A stretch of 64,000 bases of DNA from Periplaneta americana (GCF_040183065.1 NC_091125.1:120058621-120122620); one strand, 5' to 3'. Positions 44,075-56,389 are shown, numbered from the stretch's first letter. Notes: generated by a model not told the origin, from the letters alone. Numbers and translations are program-made.

Positions 44075-44371
44075 GTATGAAGGTCTATCGCCATCCGGCT
44101 CCTGATCTCACGTCAACATATCTAAGCAAATGTGAACGATCATCCAGACAGAACTGAGGTATAGTGTGGTCAGTATGATGATGCCCCAGCTACATATTAT
44201 AGTAGGTTTTCGAAACCGGAATCCTCCAAATTCATTAGATGCTGGATGGGCATCGGTCTCACACACTAGCCGAAATTTCATGAGAGAATTCCCCATGAGG
44301 ACTCTAACCAGCACGCATTCCGTAACGCCAGTCCTAGGCATGATACCTTAGGACGCTACGGTGCGGGACTT
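44075..44371 (-). mobile_element. tRNA-derived SINE (family shared with 52580)
   Basis: The minus strand begins with the GCACCGTAGCGTCC head and a box-B-like GCTGGTTAGAGTCC, followed by CATGGGGAATTCTC, TGAAATTTCGGCTAG and CCCATCCAGCATC. All recur in the same order at 52580-52895. Confidence 0.75.
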
Positions 44372-44428
44372 TCATTTTACCATTGCTCCATAATTACTAA
44401 CCAGTGAATTGACGGATTCTCACCACAT

Positions 44429-45433
44429 GGTTGTTGTTTAGTCAACTGTCCGAAGACAGGTCTGAACCTCATAAAGGGTTAGGTACAGCTTACAGCTCAG
44501 CAACATTTTGGAAATATCCAACATTTTTTCTTCCATTACTGTATCTTGTACAATAATGAAAATTAGTATGTGTAAAACACTGTCCTTCTGCTATATGAAA
44601 AAAAATATTTTTGAGATTTAAAAAAATTATTTACTTTTTTTTTTTAATTCTGTTCACTGTGCAGTGAAGAAGCTTTTCCCACATAACTAAAAAACTATCA
44701 AGCATTCTGTGATGAAATTTATTGTGTATATTAATGCATGTCATATCTACAGTATGATGCAAGATCACTTCTCTATCTTTGATAGATTGTCTGATAAAAA
44801 ATAAAACCATTTTACAAAATGTCAAATATCAGTATTTTCTTCTAACACAAAAAAAAATATTTATTAAGGAATGTAGTTGAAAGAGCATGATATTGTTAAC
44901 ATGAGTTTCAGCAATAAAATAAAAGAGAGAGAATATGAAAAAGTTAACAAGTTTATGAGTTACGAGGGAAACTCTTCATCACTGCACAGTGAACTGCATG
45001 TTTTGAATTTTGAAAAAAAAAAAATATATATATATATAATTCTTTTTTAATCGTAAAAATATTTTTTTCATATAGCCGAAGGACAGTGTTTTACCCATAC
45101 CAATTTTCATTATTGTACAAGATGCAATAATGGAGGGAAAAAATGTTGAATATTTCCAAAAATTTTACTGCTGTAAACTGTACCTAACCCTATAAGTGAC
45201 ACCAGTAAGACATTACTCATGAGGCAACTAGGCCAGGAGATAAGGGGTAGTATACCCAGTTCCTTTCCCATTCCATTGCATAAATCGCTGACTAGTTAGT
45301 TACATATGACACTAATCAGACTTAAAAGATGTAGGTATACAAAAATTATTGTTCTTCCTGCGACACATCGTCAAGTGAGATATACTGTCTGATAATAGTA
45401 CATACAAGCCAGAACCTCAATCAGAAGTAACAT
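44429..45433 (+). repeat. Dispersed repeat P, split by a MITE
   Basis: The first part (44429-44474) ends GTCTGAACCTCATAA. The second (45193-45433) resumes TAAGTGACACCAGTAAG and continues to GCCAGAACCTCAATCAG. Joined across the MITE it matches the unit at 55903-56175. Confidence 0.85.
44475..45192. mobile_element. MITE, 718 bp, TAA target duplication (PIF/Harbinger-like)
   Basis: Ends AGGGTTAGGTACAGCTTAC and, inverted, GTAAACTGTACCTAACCCT. The inverted repeats extend well inward (AACATTTTTTC...CCATTACTG and CAATAATGG...AAATGTT). TAA at 44472-44474 and 45193-45195 is the 3-bp TWA duplication usual for PIF/Harbinger. There is no transposase. A second copy in the opposite orientation is at 53101-53739. 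Confidence 0.88.
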
Positions 45434-46299
45434 GGTGGTTATTCGATTAAGAATAGGGTGTGAAGATGTAAATGAAAACAGGTACTTAGGGGTGGTGGCA
45501 AAAAACAAAAAACAAATCCACCATTAAACTTTAGTTCTTTTCATTTTGCAGTTTGCACTTTCATTGCACTTTCTGTTGCACACTACCACTTTTCAAAACT
45601 GGTTCTCAAAGCGAAAAGTGGAAAGGAAAAGTAGAGGAAATTTTTAAAATAAGTATATTATTATTGCTTTTGTTCCATCATTAGGATCATTCTAAAAAGT
45701 GACACTGAAATGGGAATGGGATTTTTACAAATAACCAAGTCTCTTTGTAACTGAGATTACATTCATTGTATTCGGTAGGCCTATATCTTTGCTTCGGATT
45801 CTAAATAATTTAGAGAACAAATGGAAGAAGAGGAACTTTACTATTATCTAAATGATTCATTGACGAAGAACCCCCCTCCAAAAAAAGTAGGCTATATAAA
45901 AACAGGAGTGTGTCTCAATTCTGTGAATGTTTTAAAATACGCCAACTCGAGCAGATTATGTTCTTGAAAGAATTGGACCTATTCTAGAACCATAAACAAG
46001 AAGTTTATCTCTTCCACTAAAGAACAATAAATGTCTCATATTATTATATCTTCATTGGCTAGGAAATGCAGTTCAACAAGTTGTAGTTGCAATGACTACT
46101 GATATGCAAATACTTTGCGGAGTGAAATAAAACGTGCAAACCAGTCTCTAATTCGTGGAGAAACAGAAAGACTTCTTACTTTTCCAAAGTCTAAAAGTGG
46201 AAAGTGAAATAGTTCAAAGTTGCAAAGTTTATTGGTGGAATAGGCCCCTGAGAGGTCGCCTACTCTATGAGTCTCGCTGTGCCTCGTGATTGGAAACAA
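45434..46299. other. No recognisable gene
   Basis: AT-rich. An 87-codon minus-strand frame (46096-46359) enters the following foldback and has no recognised family. Confidence 0.4.
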
Positions 46300-46895
46300 C
46301 TGACGAGCAAACATTCTCATGAGGATAGATAAAAAAGTTATTTTTTTTTCTTCCATCATGTTAAAATTGTCAAAACTAGTGCTTGTACAAATTTTGGCTA
46401 CTCGAGCGCAATTACGAAGACCGTAAAAAATAAGTTTCCCTGGGATCGTTTAAAGAAGGAAGACACAATTTTATTGGAAAAATTTATTGGAACAGATACA
46501 GCTGTGGATCTATGCCTACTATGTTTTTCAACATATTCCTCACTAGAATTGAGACATTTGTAATACCATGAGATCGACAGAGAGGTACAGACGGTTGTCA
46601 CACACTGTTTCCGATGTCAGGCGGCAGATTTCTAAGATACAGTATGACAAATGTTTGAATTCGGGTGAGGAATATCTTGAGAATAGCTCAACAATTGTTG
46701 TATCTGTTCCAATAAATATTTCGAATGTAATTGTGTTTTCTTTCTGTAAATGGCCCCAGCGATACTAATTTTACGGCCCTCGTAATTACACTCGAGTGGA
46801 TAAAATTTATATAAACATTTGTTTTGATACTGTTAACATGATGGAAGAAAAAAAAACTTTTTTATCTGTTCCCATGAGAATGTTTGCTTGTGAGC
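46300..46895. mobile_element. Foldback element, arms about 270 bp
   Basis: The left arm (46300-46570) and right arm (46630-46895) are imperfect inverted repeats, matching for example at GAGCAAACATTCTCATG, TTTCTTCCATCATGTTAA, TACTCGAG...CAATTACG and TTATTGGAACAGATACA. Both arms, read outward from the centre, encode KCLNS.EEY and VSVPIN.SN, a mirror effect of the inversion. No transposase motif is present. Confidence 0.85.
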
Positions 46896-48059
46896 GATGT
46901 TAGCCTTACCAAATCTAAGTCAAATCTTTCAATTAGAGAACTCTTCAGGTGGCGTTAGCATCAGTGGATACTGTGATAACTGTACATTAGTACGTACAGA
47001 TCTGTTAATTGTTAAAGAGCAATAAATACATTCTTAGAATACAGCATTGGTTTCTCGCATTTCTTTATTTTGCGTAAAAGTTGGTAAAACTGCCTTTTAT
47101 GAGATCTGCCTCCTGTTACTTTTGATCGCGAATTTACTTCGCTCTGAGCTTGAGAGCACCATAGCTTAAATCAGCCTCTGTGCACCTTATCATGGGAGGG
47201 TATTCAGAATAAGAGAACCGGTGGGAACCTATAAGACTAACTCGGTGTAAAATCAGCTCCTCCTAATGTAAACATAAGATAACGGGAGAAGGAGAGAGGG
47301 AGCAGAAAATAGCCAACGGCTGGAGGAAATACGTACACCCCGAGTAAAAACCTGTATGATAATGAAGTAGGACAAGCGGCCCTGCACGCAAGCCTTCTCT
47401 ATCAATCCCTATCACAAACAATTTATGGAGTCCGAGTTAAGAGTATCGAAAAGGACAGGTTACAAGATAGCGCCCCGGGCCCTTTGAACACATATTCCTG
47501 GCGCTGTAGACTCTTATTTAATTATCGTGTAATATTTCATACGTGATGTGCTCAGCGCAAGAACTGGTCGGCTTCATTTCCCCCTTACAAATCTTCCCAA
47601 ATAATTAGGGAATGCGATGATAGTTTGCGAGTTCCCATTCTAAGATCAAATGAAAGCGTGTAGCATGAGAATAGAAAAGACTAAAAACGACTTGAGGCCT
47701 ACACCGTTAACCGCGAGGATAGCTTACAGTATTTACACCTAGAGATACGGATTCACATCCTGGTGAATACAGGATGAAATTTGCGGTCTTGCTTTTAATC
47801 TACATACAGTAAGTTATTGAGAATCGTTGAGATGGTGTAATCATGATTACAAGGTTGACGGAGTGAGAATTACCAAAATTGGCATATTGTATATTCGGAT
47901 TAACGTGCCCAACAACCTTCAGTACATCGGAAATCATATGTTATCGAAGATTAAAACACAAACCATTTGGATAGATAATGTTTACTTTCTTTTCTAGCCT
48001 ATTCACTGTGCACATTTCGATGGATGATTTGAGGTAATTCATAAAGAGAGTTTATGCAG
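46896..48059. other. No recognisable gene
   Basis: Mixed composition. I see nothing supportable. Confidence 0.4.
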
Positions 48060-49050
48060 AAATGAGAAAGTTCAGAAATTGCTATTTGTAAATACAGAGT
48101 TTTCCGTAAGCTGCTATAGACCAAATCTTCATTCCATACAAGGTGACTCCGCATATCAACAAACATAACGTAAAAGCCTTCCGCGTCCGACCGCTGATTG
48201 GTTCCTACTCGTTCTGAATGTTCCCATCTTTGGGTTATGTTGTGTGTGGGATTCAGCTGTATACAATCTTAATAAGTTTGAAAAAGTTATGCCATTTCGG
48301 TTTTTACAGGTTTGGGTACGGTATTTCAGAAATTGAGGTGGTATAAATTTGAAGAAATTCAGAAGTTGATATTTGTGCACATTTTATAGAATTCATAAAT
48401 TCGGATTTGTAAAAATCGAGAAATTGATTGTGGTGAAATTTTTAAATGTTCAGAACTTGATATTTGTCCATTTTTATACACATCTGCACTTACTATGATT
48501 ATCGGCATAATGTTCATTTATGCTGTTCTTGTTCTGAATACTCATGCATAATTATATAGTATAAATCAGTAAGTAAAAGATTCGTATTTTCGTAAAATAT
48601 GAGTAATTTTCTTGAACCAAAGCTGCAGTAAAAACGGAGTCAAAATTAGTTTTTTTTTACCGTGGGCCAATAAGTTTTGCCTGTTGAGTTCCACAACGTG
48701 GCATAAATGAATAAGCCGATTGTACTACTGTTCCGAAATATGAAGTTAATTTTTGTATACGATTTAGGAAGTCCAGAAGCTGATGTTTGTACAAAGTTAA
48801 GTGAACTCAAAGATTAATAGGCCTACGACGATTTAAGGTAGGCCTAGTTCAGAACTTCTCATTCTTACAGGTTTCAGAGAATTGAGAGTGAATATCTGTG
48901 GAGATTTAAATAAATTCAGAGTATGATGTTTGTGCAGATTTCATGAATTCCTACAGTTAATATTTATACAGAGTTCAAAAAATTGTAATGTTATGTTTGT
49001 ACAGATTTGAGCAAGTTGAGAAATTGAAAATGTACAGACGTGTGGAATAG
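48060..49050. repeat. Degenerate tandem array, units about 35-45 bp
   Basis: Variants of TTCAGAAGTTGATATTTGTGC followed by AGATTT...GAATTC recur at least eight times, in one orientation, with strong divergence. Clear instances start near 48070, 48356, 48449, 48773, 48916, 48951 and 48976. Some units are separated by unrelated sequence. Confidence 0.55.
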
Positions 49051-50326
49051 ACATTACAACATTCTTAAATTGACATTTTTTTCGGATTAATTCTGCGAGA
49101 ATAAAAGATAATTATTAAAAATTATGGGTCTCAAATTTAAATACTTGCAGCAGTATTAAGATATGAATTTAATGAAATTTCCATTTTGAGGCAATTAACA
49201 AGAACCTAATTATTATTTTAGTTCTTTTATATAAACAAAGTTGGTGAATTCAGAAAAGAACTTCCCGTTAAACTTCCAGTTACGAAAGTCTAAAATTGTA
49301 TTACTAACGTTGAGCAATGATACCGAATAGAATGCCGACATATATTTCAACCTGCTGTTCCAAGCTCTTCCGTGTTTACTAATAAAGACAGTGTGAGAAT
49401 CATTACAAGTGATCTCGCATTCCCATGCCTTAAACAGAGCAGATAATCTCCCGGCAAGTCATTTATCTACAGCTTAATGTACCACCACACCTACGGAATA
49501 GCAACAGCTTCGTCATTCAGTAGCAATGTTAGTTATTTCGCCTACACAACTAATTAGACCATCATCGGCCAAACCTCTTCTCGGACAACAGCTTGTACAC
49601 AGGCTCGACATGCTTGAGAGCTCAGCGGTGAAGAAGAAAGCTACTTGGGCGCGAATCTCAGAATAAATATCAGAAACATCTGATCAGTGATACCAGAGAC
49701 ATTGGAATGTTGTCAGCAGATCGCGCAACTCCGCTAATTTGCATGCGATCTGAATGAGGAAGGATTTTCTAGAAGGTGGAGATCGTTATTTCAATTAACA
49801 GTTGACTCATGGCTTGTTCAATCACCCTGATTAACCCGATATCGTTGTTTCAATCTATAAATTATCGAAGTGAAATTAACAAGTTCTACTTACACACTTG
49901 TGATACAGTAATAGCTTCTTATTGAGAGCATCTTACTGAGCAGATACTTCTTCATTATGAGATTTAAAGCTTTCGCGGTTGCTGGGTTTTGATATAGATT
50001 TTGGTTGTTCTAACGTGTGTTGGAAGTACAGTGTTATCTACTTGATAATCAGGCTTTCGCATTTTTGTCACACTGAATTTATCGAGGAATATAGCATTGT
50101 ACGGTAGAAGTTCAAATGTCTGGCGCTCACTGCATAAGTGGCGGTACAGTAGGCCTACGGTGAATGTAAGTAATAGAGCATAGGCCTATCATGACAACAC
50201 TGCAACTTAATTTTAATGGTTTGCACAATCGAAACGTTTTGAACAAATATGTTTGCCTTTCCATTTTCTACAAGCATTTCAAAATTAATAATCTGATAAC
50301 AAATATACAAAAGAAGTTTTTATACC
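49051..50326. other. No recognisable gene
   Basis: AT-rich spacer without motifs. Confidence 0.4.
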
Positions 50327-51030
50327 TACAGGGTGATTCAAAATCTCTGCGACTAACTCTGAGGTGTGATAGATCTAACAATATGTCTTTTGACGCATCG
50401 TTTCGAAGTTACCGTTGAAATGTTTTTGCGCGGGGGTACGTCAATGTATGCGAATGTGTACATCCTCATTTCTTTGTTGAGATGTTTGTAAGAGACGAGA
50501 ATGGTTGTTATTGTTTATTTACGTTTAATGTTCAATACCTTTTCCTTTCAGTTCAGTCTAATCATCAATTGAGAATGGATGTCTACACTTTTCCCGAGTT
50601 AGCCGACATGGTAATGTGTTATGGGGAGGCTCGCGGAAACGGAAGAAGAGCTCTTCACATGTACCAACAACAGTTTCGAAACAGAAATCACCCTCACCAC
50701 ACAGTGTTTGCTCGACTTTATCAGCGCATTCGAGACGATGGGTCTCTTCGTCCCCGGCGCATTGATAATTACACTGAACTGAAAGGAAAATGTATTGGTC
50801 ATTAAACGTAAACAAACAACAACAACCCTTCTCGTCTCTTACAAACATCTCAACAAACAAACAGGGGTGCACACATTCGCATACATTGACGTACGCTCTT
50901 GCAAAAACACTTTCAACGGTAACTTCGAAACGACGCGTCAAAAGACATAGGTTGTTTAACAAAAAGGGTTCCTTATTGTTAGATCTATCACCCCTGGGAG
51001 TTTGTCGCAGTGTTTTTGAAACATTCTTTA
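50327..51030 (+). mobile_element. Internally deleted mariner-like element, 704 bp, about 250-bp TIRs
   Basis: TA at 50327 and 51029 bound inverted repeats running to about 50575 and back to about 50760, sharing for example TTTCGAAGTTACCG, TACGTCAATGTATGCG and GAGATGTTTGTAAGAGACG. The right arm has about 26 bp (AAGGAACCCTTTTTG...) missing from the left arm. Between the arms only about 185 bp remain, coding for a DUF4817 domain (separate entry). Confidence 0.9.
50575..50763 (+). pseudogene. DUF4817 domain of a mariner transposase, only remaining part
   Basis: From ATG at 50575: MDVYTFPELADMVMCYGEARG, RALHMYQQQF, HHTVFARLYQRIRDDGSL, then RPRR before the deletion junction. This is the N-terminal DNA-binding domain that recognises TIRs in such transposases. 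No stop or frameshift occurs within these 60 codons. The start ATG lies just inside the left TIR. The frame continues into the right TIR and ends at 50805, so a 76-codon product is possible. The catalytic domain is completely gone. Confidence 0.85.
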
Positions 51031-52442
51031 TACACAAACGATAATTTACACCTATTTATTGAAATAACTACTATTGCCATGACAAAAATATTCATTCTGA
51101 GATTATGTAACTGTACATACATACATAGGCCTACATACATACATACACACACTGCACATAATGTTTTATTCCACTAAACCACTCTCACAAGTAATCAAGT
51201 GTAAGATGTCTTCGCATCCTTTGAACTACACTGTTGTTAGTTTATTTGGTTACGAGATATTAAAGCTCAACTAATGTTACGAAACAAAACTTGTGTACAC
51301 ATTATAACGTAGATAATTATTTTATGGTTGCCTTTTGATGACAAAGTTGCAAAGAAGTGTACATGGCGTGAATATGAAAAAAAGAATCTTCTGTAGACCT
51401 GCTAATCACAGTTAGGATAACGTGGATGAGTTAAAATTGTAGCCGGGTCACTCAAAGACCTTACTCAATTTATTCCGTCGAAAATAAGCGTTCAATTCAT
51501 GTAACTATGCAACGTGATTTGGAGAAGATACGTTGTAAGTACAACACTGCAGCATACCTTTCATAATTAGATCAGGGTTGTCCAATTTGGACAGTGGAAA
51601 AGCATCATTACCATACGAGTATACTGAACAGTTTGGTTTTACTGGACTGTTCCAAAGTATTGTTGTAATATATGTTAATAATTGCAGCGCATTCATTCGC
51701 ATGCTTCAGGGAGTCGTCTTACATTTCCTGCAGGGATTATTTTTCATCTCCCACAGAGCGTCATTGCTTGCGGCTGAGTATTTTTGGTTCAAAATCATTA
51801 AGCGAGTCAGGAAGGATTGGGTTATGGGACACAACTCTTCATGCGATAATGGCATTGGTAATGATGATCATAATCATGATAAAGAAGTGAAAAATTGAAT
51901 GATTTTTTATCAGTAGGTTTTATCATCGATGAAATAATATGGTGACAAAATTTCCGTTATTTTTGGCAAGAGATTATAATTTTTTACGTGTTAGGTAGGT
52001 GGAATTAAAATGTAGGAGATCATATGGAGTTTTATTTGTGAATGTTTATTATTCAAATAACATTAAGCAGGTTGTATGTTACCGGTACCTTTCTTCTATG
52101 AATTTATAATGAACACTATCCTCCATCATATGTGACGAATGCTCGAGAGAGGACAGATCAAGCCCAATCTTCTAATTACTTCGGGGTACAGACCGACATA
52201 AGCAACAACTGACTATTATTCTATACTGATACTAAATATGATAAAAGAAACGAGAATATTCCGAGATAACCTGTACCGTATCGTATTCCTTTACCATAAA
52301 TTAATTTCGCATTTTCAGTACTTTAAACTTGAGTCGATACCGTAAGCGTCGAGATAATTTAACAGCGTCGCTTGCAAATCATCATGCCTAAAGTCTTGGT
52401 TCTTCTGTACCGACGCATGCCATTTGCGAGGTGCGAGGCCCG
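51031..52442. other. No recognisable gene
   Basis: Has a short imperfect CATA run near 51115-51155. The 106-codon frame 51578-51898 has no recognised motif and ends in a repetitive Asp/His stretch, so I do not call it. Confidence 0.4.
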
Positions 52443-52569
52443 CCTCACACAAATCCGGACTACACGAGAGATAGTGAGTGGTTTCTATAACTGCGAGATG
52501 CGAGGTCCGCTCACTTCGCAACCATAGAAACCACTCACTATCTCTCGTGCAGTCCGGATTTGTGTGAGG
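52443..52569. repeat. Palindrome with 46-bp arms
   Basis: CCTCACACAAATCCGGAC...GGTTTCTAT (52443-52488) and its reverse complement (52524-52569) match with one mismatch, spacer 35 nt. CGACGCATGC (about 52411) and GCATGCGTC (about 52577) suggest a wider imperfect outer symmetry. Confidence 0.93.
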
Positions 52570-52579
52570 CCCACGTCGC

Positions 52580-52895
52580 ATGCGTCTGTTCAGAAAGTCC
52601 AAGGTTTAAGACTCTCTTATGGAATGTGCGCTGGTTCGAGTCCTCATGGGGAAGGAATTTTCTCATGAAATTTCGGCCAGTGTACGGGACCGGTGCCCAC
52701 CCAGCATCGTTATGAATTTGAGGAGCTACGATAGGTAACGATATTCTATTACGAAAACCAGCTACAACGGCTGAGATAATCAACGTACTAATCAAACGAT
52801 ACCCCCGTTCAGTTTGAATTATTATCGTTCATTTTCGGTGTGAGATGTGGACGTGAGGCCAGCAGTCAACTGATCGGTCTTAACCCTTCATGGGC
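52580..52895 (+). mobile_element. tRNA-derived SINE (family shared with 44075)
   Basis: Box-B-like GCTGGTTCGAGTCC, then CATGGGGAAGGAATTTTC, TGAAATTTCGGCCAG and CCACCCAGCATCG, and a 3' part with GTGGACGTGAGGCCAGCAG. The head is partly decayed. Confidence 0.75.
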
Positions 52896-53100
52896 TGTCG
52901 CGCCATGGATTTAATTTTAATTTTAACATAAAATAACTCCTGTTGTCGGTGATATATTAATTACTACTGTTGCCACTGGACGTCAGGTTTATGAGTTCAA
53001 TCTCTCCGGAAGGCAGTACACTTATTAAGGGCTATAAAAATTCTTAATATGGTTTTCCTAGGAACTGAAGTAACCATGAAAGATCCGTGTCGTACATTAA

Positions 53101-53739
53101 GGGGTTAGGTACAGCTTACAGCACTAAAATCTTTGGAAATATTCAACATTTTTTCCTTCATTACTGTATCTTGTACAATGGTGTAAAACAGTGTCCTTCT
53201 GCTATACGAAAAAAAAAATATTTTTTTTTTTTCGAAATTGAAAATGATATCAGTTTAATGTGCAGTGATGGAGCGTTTCCCTTATAACTCATAAGCTTGT
53301 TAACTTTTTCATGTTCTATCTTTTTTATTTTTTTGCTGAAACTCATGCTTACAATATCATGCTCATTCGACTACATTCCTTGACAAATAATATTTTTTTT
53401 TATTTTGTGTTAGAACAAAATACTGATATCTGACCATTTTTGAAAATGAATTTATTTTTATCAGACAATCTATCAAAGGTAGAGAATTGATCTTTCATAA
53501 TATTGTAGATATGACATGCATTAATAAACATAAAAAATTTCATCACAGAATGTTGGATAGTTTGTGGGAAACGCTTCATCACTGCACAGTAAACTGAAAA
53601 ATGTAAATAATTTTTTTATATAACAGAAGGATAGTGTTTTACACATACTAATTTTCATTATTGTACAAGATACAGTTATAGAGGTAAAAAATGTTGAATA
53701 TTTCCAAAATTTTACTGCTGTAAGCTGTACCTAACCTCT
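53101..53739. mobile_element. MITE, second copy (PIF/Harbinger-like)
   Basis: GGGGTTAGGTACAGCTTAC at the left, GTAAGCTGTACCTAACC at the right. The interior matches 44475-45192 in reverse orientation. The flanking TTA (left) and TCA (right) are not a perfect duplication. Confidence 0.88.
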
Positions 53740-53993
53740 CAAGGTGCAAAAATAACACTACACCTGAATCAGAGGTACTCCAGGTAACATTGCTGGTCAC
53801 TTATCGCCAAAGCAAGATATTCAAAATTGAGAGTAGCACAATGTGTTCACTTGAGTGACCTATGTAATTACGCCCGGGTTCGTCCCAACAATCCATTTAG
53901 TGCATTAACATCTCTTCCATTACCGATTCTCAGGAATAGTATATCAGTAATAGACAGGTTTCCTCCGAATAATTTCTCTTATCATTTCTATAT

Positions 53994-55060
53994 TATCAAC
54001 AGTAATCTCACTAGAGGTTTTGATTTTATCGATAAATCAAAACTCGAGTGGGATTTAATTGACTATTACGCGATTAGAAGAATGTAGGCTATATAAAGAT
54101 TAGAAGTAACAAAGTGTACAATAAAATATTAATTGGCTTACGAAAATACAACTGTCTTCAAATGTATTATTGTACCATCTCAACATTACGCTAGATGGCA
54201 GTAGTGTTTTATGATGATGTTTTCTTGTTACCGGTATCAGTTGTGCCAACTATGGAATCATCATTGAACTCTGTGGACTGTTACTAGTCAAGAAGGCTTT
54301 GTTGATTCAGTTTCATTTTTATTAAAACATTTGCATACCATTTCAATCATCCGGATCCCAGTAATCAACGTCACTTGACAGATGATTTTCAATAAATCTT
54401 AGTATTAAACAATCTCTGATACGCGACTATCCATAATATCATATAGCAGAAGCTATAACAAACATAACCTAAATAATATAAACAAGTGTTAGAAAAGTTT
54501 TAATTAGGGATGATGAAATAAACAAGAAACGTTTTAATTAACGATGATGAAATAAAAAATAAACACGAATAATTTTAAAAGAAACAATTATTGAAAGTAC
54601 AATTTTCAAATTTGAATGTTTTAGTGGTTGGTGGTTCAGTTGATGTTATATTGGAAGTGTGCGTAAAAGAAGTGAACTCGTTGGTGCACATAGTGTATCC
54701 CTCAACTCATTCAGGATTTCCGAATGGTGCTCTTCATATATGACCAGTGATCTTTATTAATTCTTGTTCTTGAATGCCAAAATGCGAGTCATATTAGAAA
54801 GTGATGTGCATCGACTGGAGTGGTTTGTAATTTTCTGTTTTTTGACGTCCGGACCAATGCAGTTTGAAATGTTGGCAAACAAAGAAACAAATGCTAGGGT
54901 AGTGATAAAAATAAACAAATGCTAGGGACGCGATAAAATTAAACAAATGCTAGGGACGCGATAAAATTGTGCGATAAGCAGCCATGATTGGTTGAAAGAC
55001 GTCCTTTCGTGCCGTTTTATTGGTCGAAAGTAGTGTGACGCAGTAAAAGTGTAATAGTCA
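53994..55060 (-). mobile_element. 1.07 kb dispersed repeat with Crypton-like end, copy 2
   Basis: Matches 13190-14254 from TATCAACAGTAATCTC to GTAATAGTCA, with scattered differences. Three AAACAAATGCTAGGG-type units are preserved near 54885-54965. The left hairpin differs slightly (GATAAATC). Confidence 0.85.
54740..54872 (-). pseudogene. Crypton-like tyrosine recombinase end, copy 2
   Basis: The minus strand gives VKKQKITNHSSRCTSLSNM, then after a two-base insertion the other frame reads EQELIKITGHI. The H-x-x-R and G-H of copy 1 are kept, and the GHI codons are again followed by TGA. The frameshift distinguishes it from copy 1. Confidence 0.65.
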
Positions 55061-55902
55061 CCATAATACAGTATCATCTCACGGTGTCTTAACAATCCCG
55101 TTGTTAAAATGTGCTTGAATTTACCTATAATGTAAGTGCAATTTATGTCCATTTTCAGATATATTTATGATATAATGTAATAATTATGGGCAACCCTGAA
55201 TTATACTGCTAGATCACACTGCTGCTCGCCCTTGTTATTCAATGTGTTGTTTCAGTTTTTATGCGAGAACTAGTTTCAGGTCATTACGTAGTGTTTCCAA
55301 TTAAATAATCGGCAACTTCCGTACACTTTAGCAGGTCCGCTAGTCACGCTGAAGGAGGAGGTTCACACCGCACTCAGACGATAATTTAGATGCATAATTT
55401 TACAAAAATTACTTGTAAGTCAGTTTACAGGCTGATACTTACATACCCCTCGAAAACTAAAGTAATAAACATGTAGATTAATTTAATTTTATTCTTTTGC
55501 TATATGCGAAATTATTTCGTTTTTGCGCCGTGTCATACATCTTAGATACGTACCAGCTTCAACAGGAGAGACAAAGAAGGGGGAATGAATCTGTTGGCTG
55601 CGTTGCCACGCGTAATTCTTCAGAACTGGACGAGAAGTGGGATGTAGGATTGGTATTTACGGAATATCAGAAAATAGGATTACAAACTTTAGATAACAAG
55701 TAACATTCAGTAAATAAGGAAAACGCTTCTAATAACCTGGATAAAAAATATATAGCTTTATAGGTTTACTATGTTGTATATTTTTACGTAGAGCTACTTG
55801 TGGTTTCAGTCATACCTATGCCGACAGGTGCATAGGTTTACTATGCTTTACATAAAACTACCTGTGGTTGCAATCATCTGTCGACAGGTGCATGTATTGT
55901 TT
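55061..55902. other. No recognisable gene
   Basis: AT-rich spacer; a 68-codon frame at 55497-55703 has no recognised motif. Confidence 0.4.
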
Positions 55903-56175
55903 GTCGTTTAGTCAACTGTCCGAAGACATTTCTGAACCTCACAAGTGATACCAAAAAGGGACCAATTATGAAGCAACTACGCCAGGAGATTATGGAGTAG
56001 GGTGGCCAGTTCCTTCCCCCCCCCCCATTGCATACATCGCCGAATACCTTCCTTTACACTAGTCAGACTTCAGATGCATACAAACAATTGTACTTCCTCT
56101 GACACATATCGTTAAGTGAGATGTATTGCCTAATATAATAGATGTACATATCAGCCAGAACCTCAATCAGAGGAT
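55903..56175 (+). repeat. Dispersed repeat P, intact unit
   Basis: Starts GTTTGTCGTTTAGTCAACTG and runs through GAAGACATTTCTGAACCTC, GGAGTAGGGTGGCCAG, a C-rich run and ACTAGTCAGACTTC to GCCAGAACCTCAATCAG. It has no coding frame, so its type (SINE or other) is unknown. Confidence 0.75.
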
Positions 56176-56389
56176 ATGCATGTAATATGCTGCATAGTTT
56201 ACGTCATGGTGAATTAGATGCATTCAAGTTTTCAATCTACCATCACCACCAATTAAGAAATAATATGATAATCACTTCAGACTTCTGTGATTCTCAATCG
56301 GAAGGCCGCGGACTCCAGATTAGTTAATGAATGAGAGGCTACGAAAAAGTATTAATATTGTAGTAATACTAATAATAATAATAGCAATA

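Noticed and set aside
44631-44825. Minus-strand frame inside the MITE as a transposase
   Set aside because: Only 64 codons, no DDE or MADF motifs, and the same region is not open in the second copy.
50558-51037. 159-codon minus-strand frame through the deleted mariner
   Set aside because: It crosses the right TIR and the reverse strand of the DUF4817 domain; no family resemblance.
51578-51898. 106-codon frame as a host gene
   Set aside because: No motif, no clear start context, and a tail made of Asp/His repeats.
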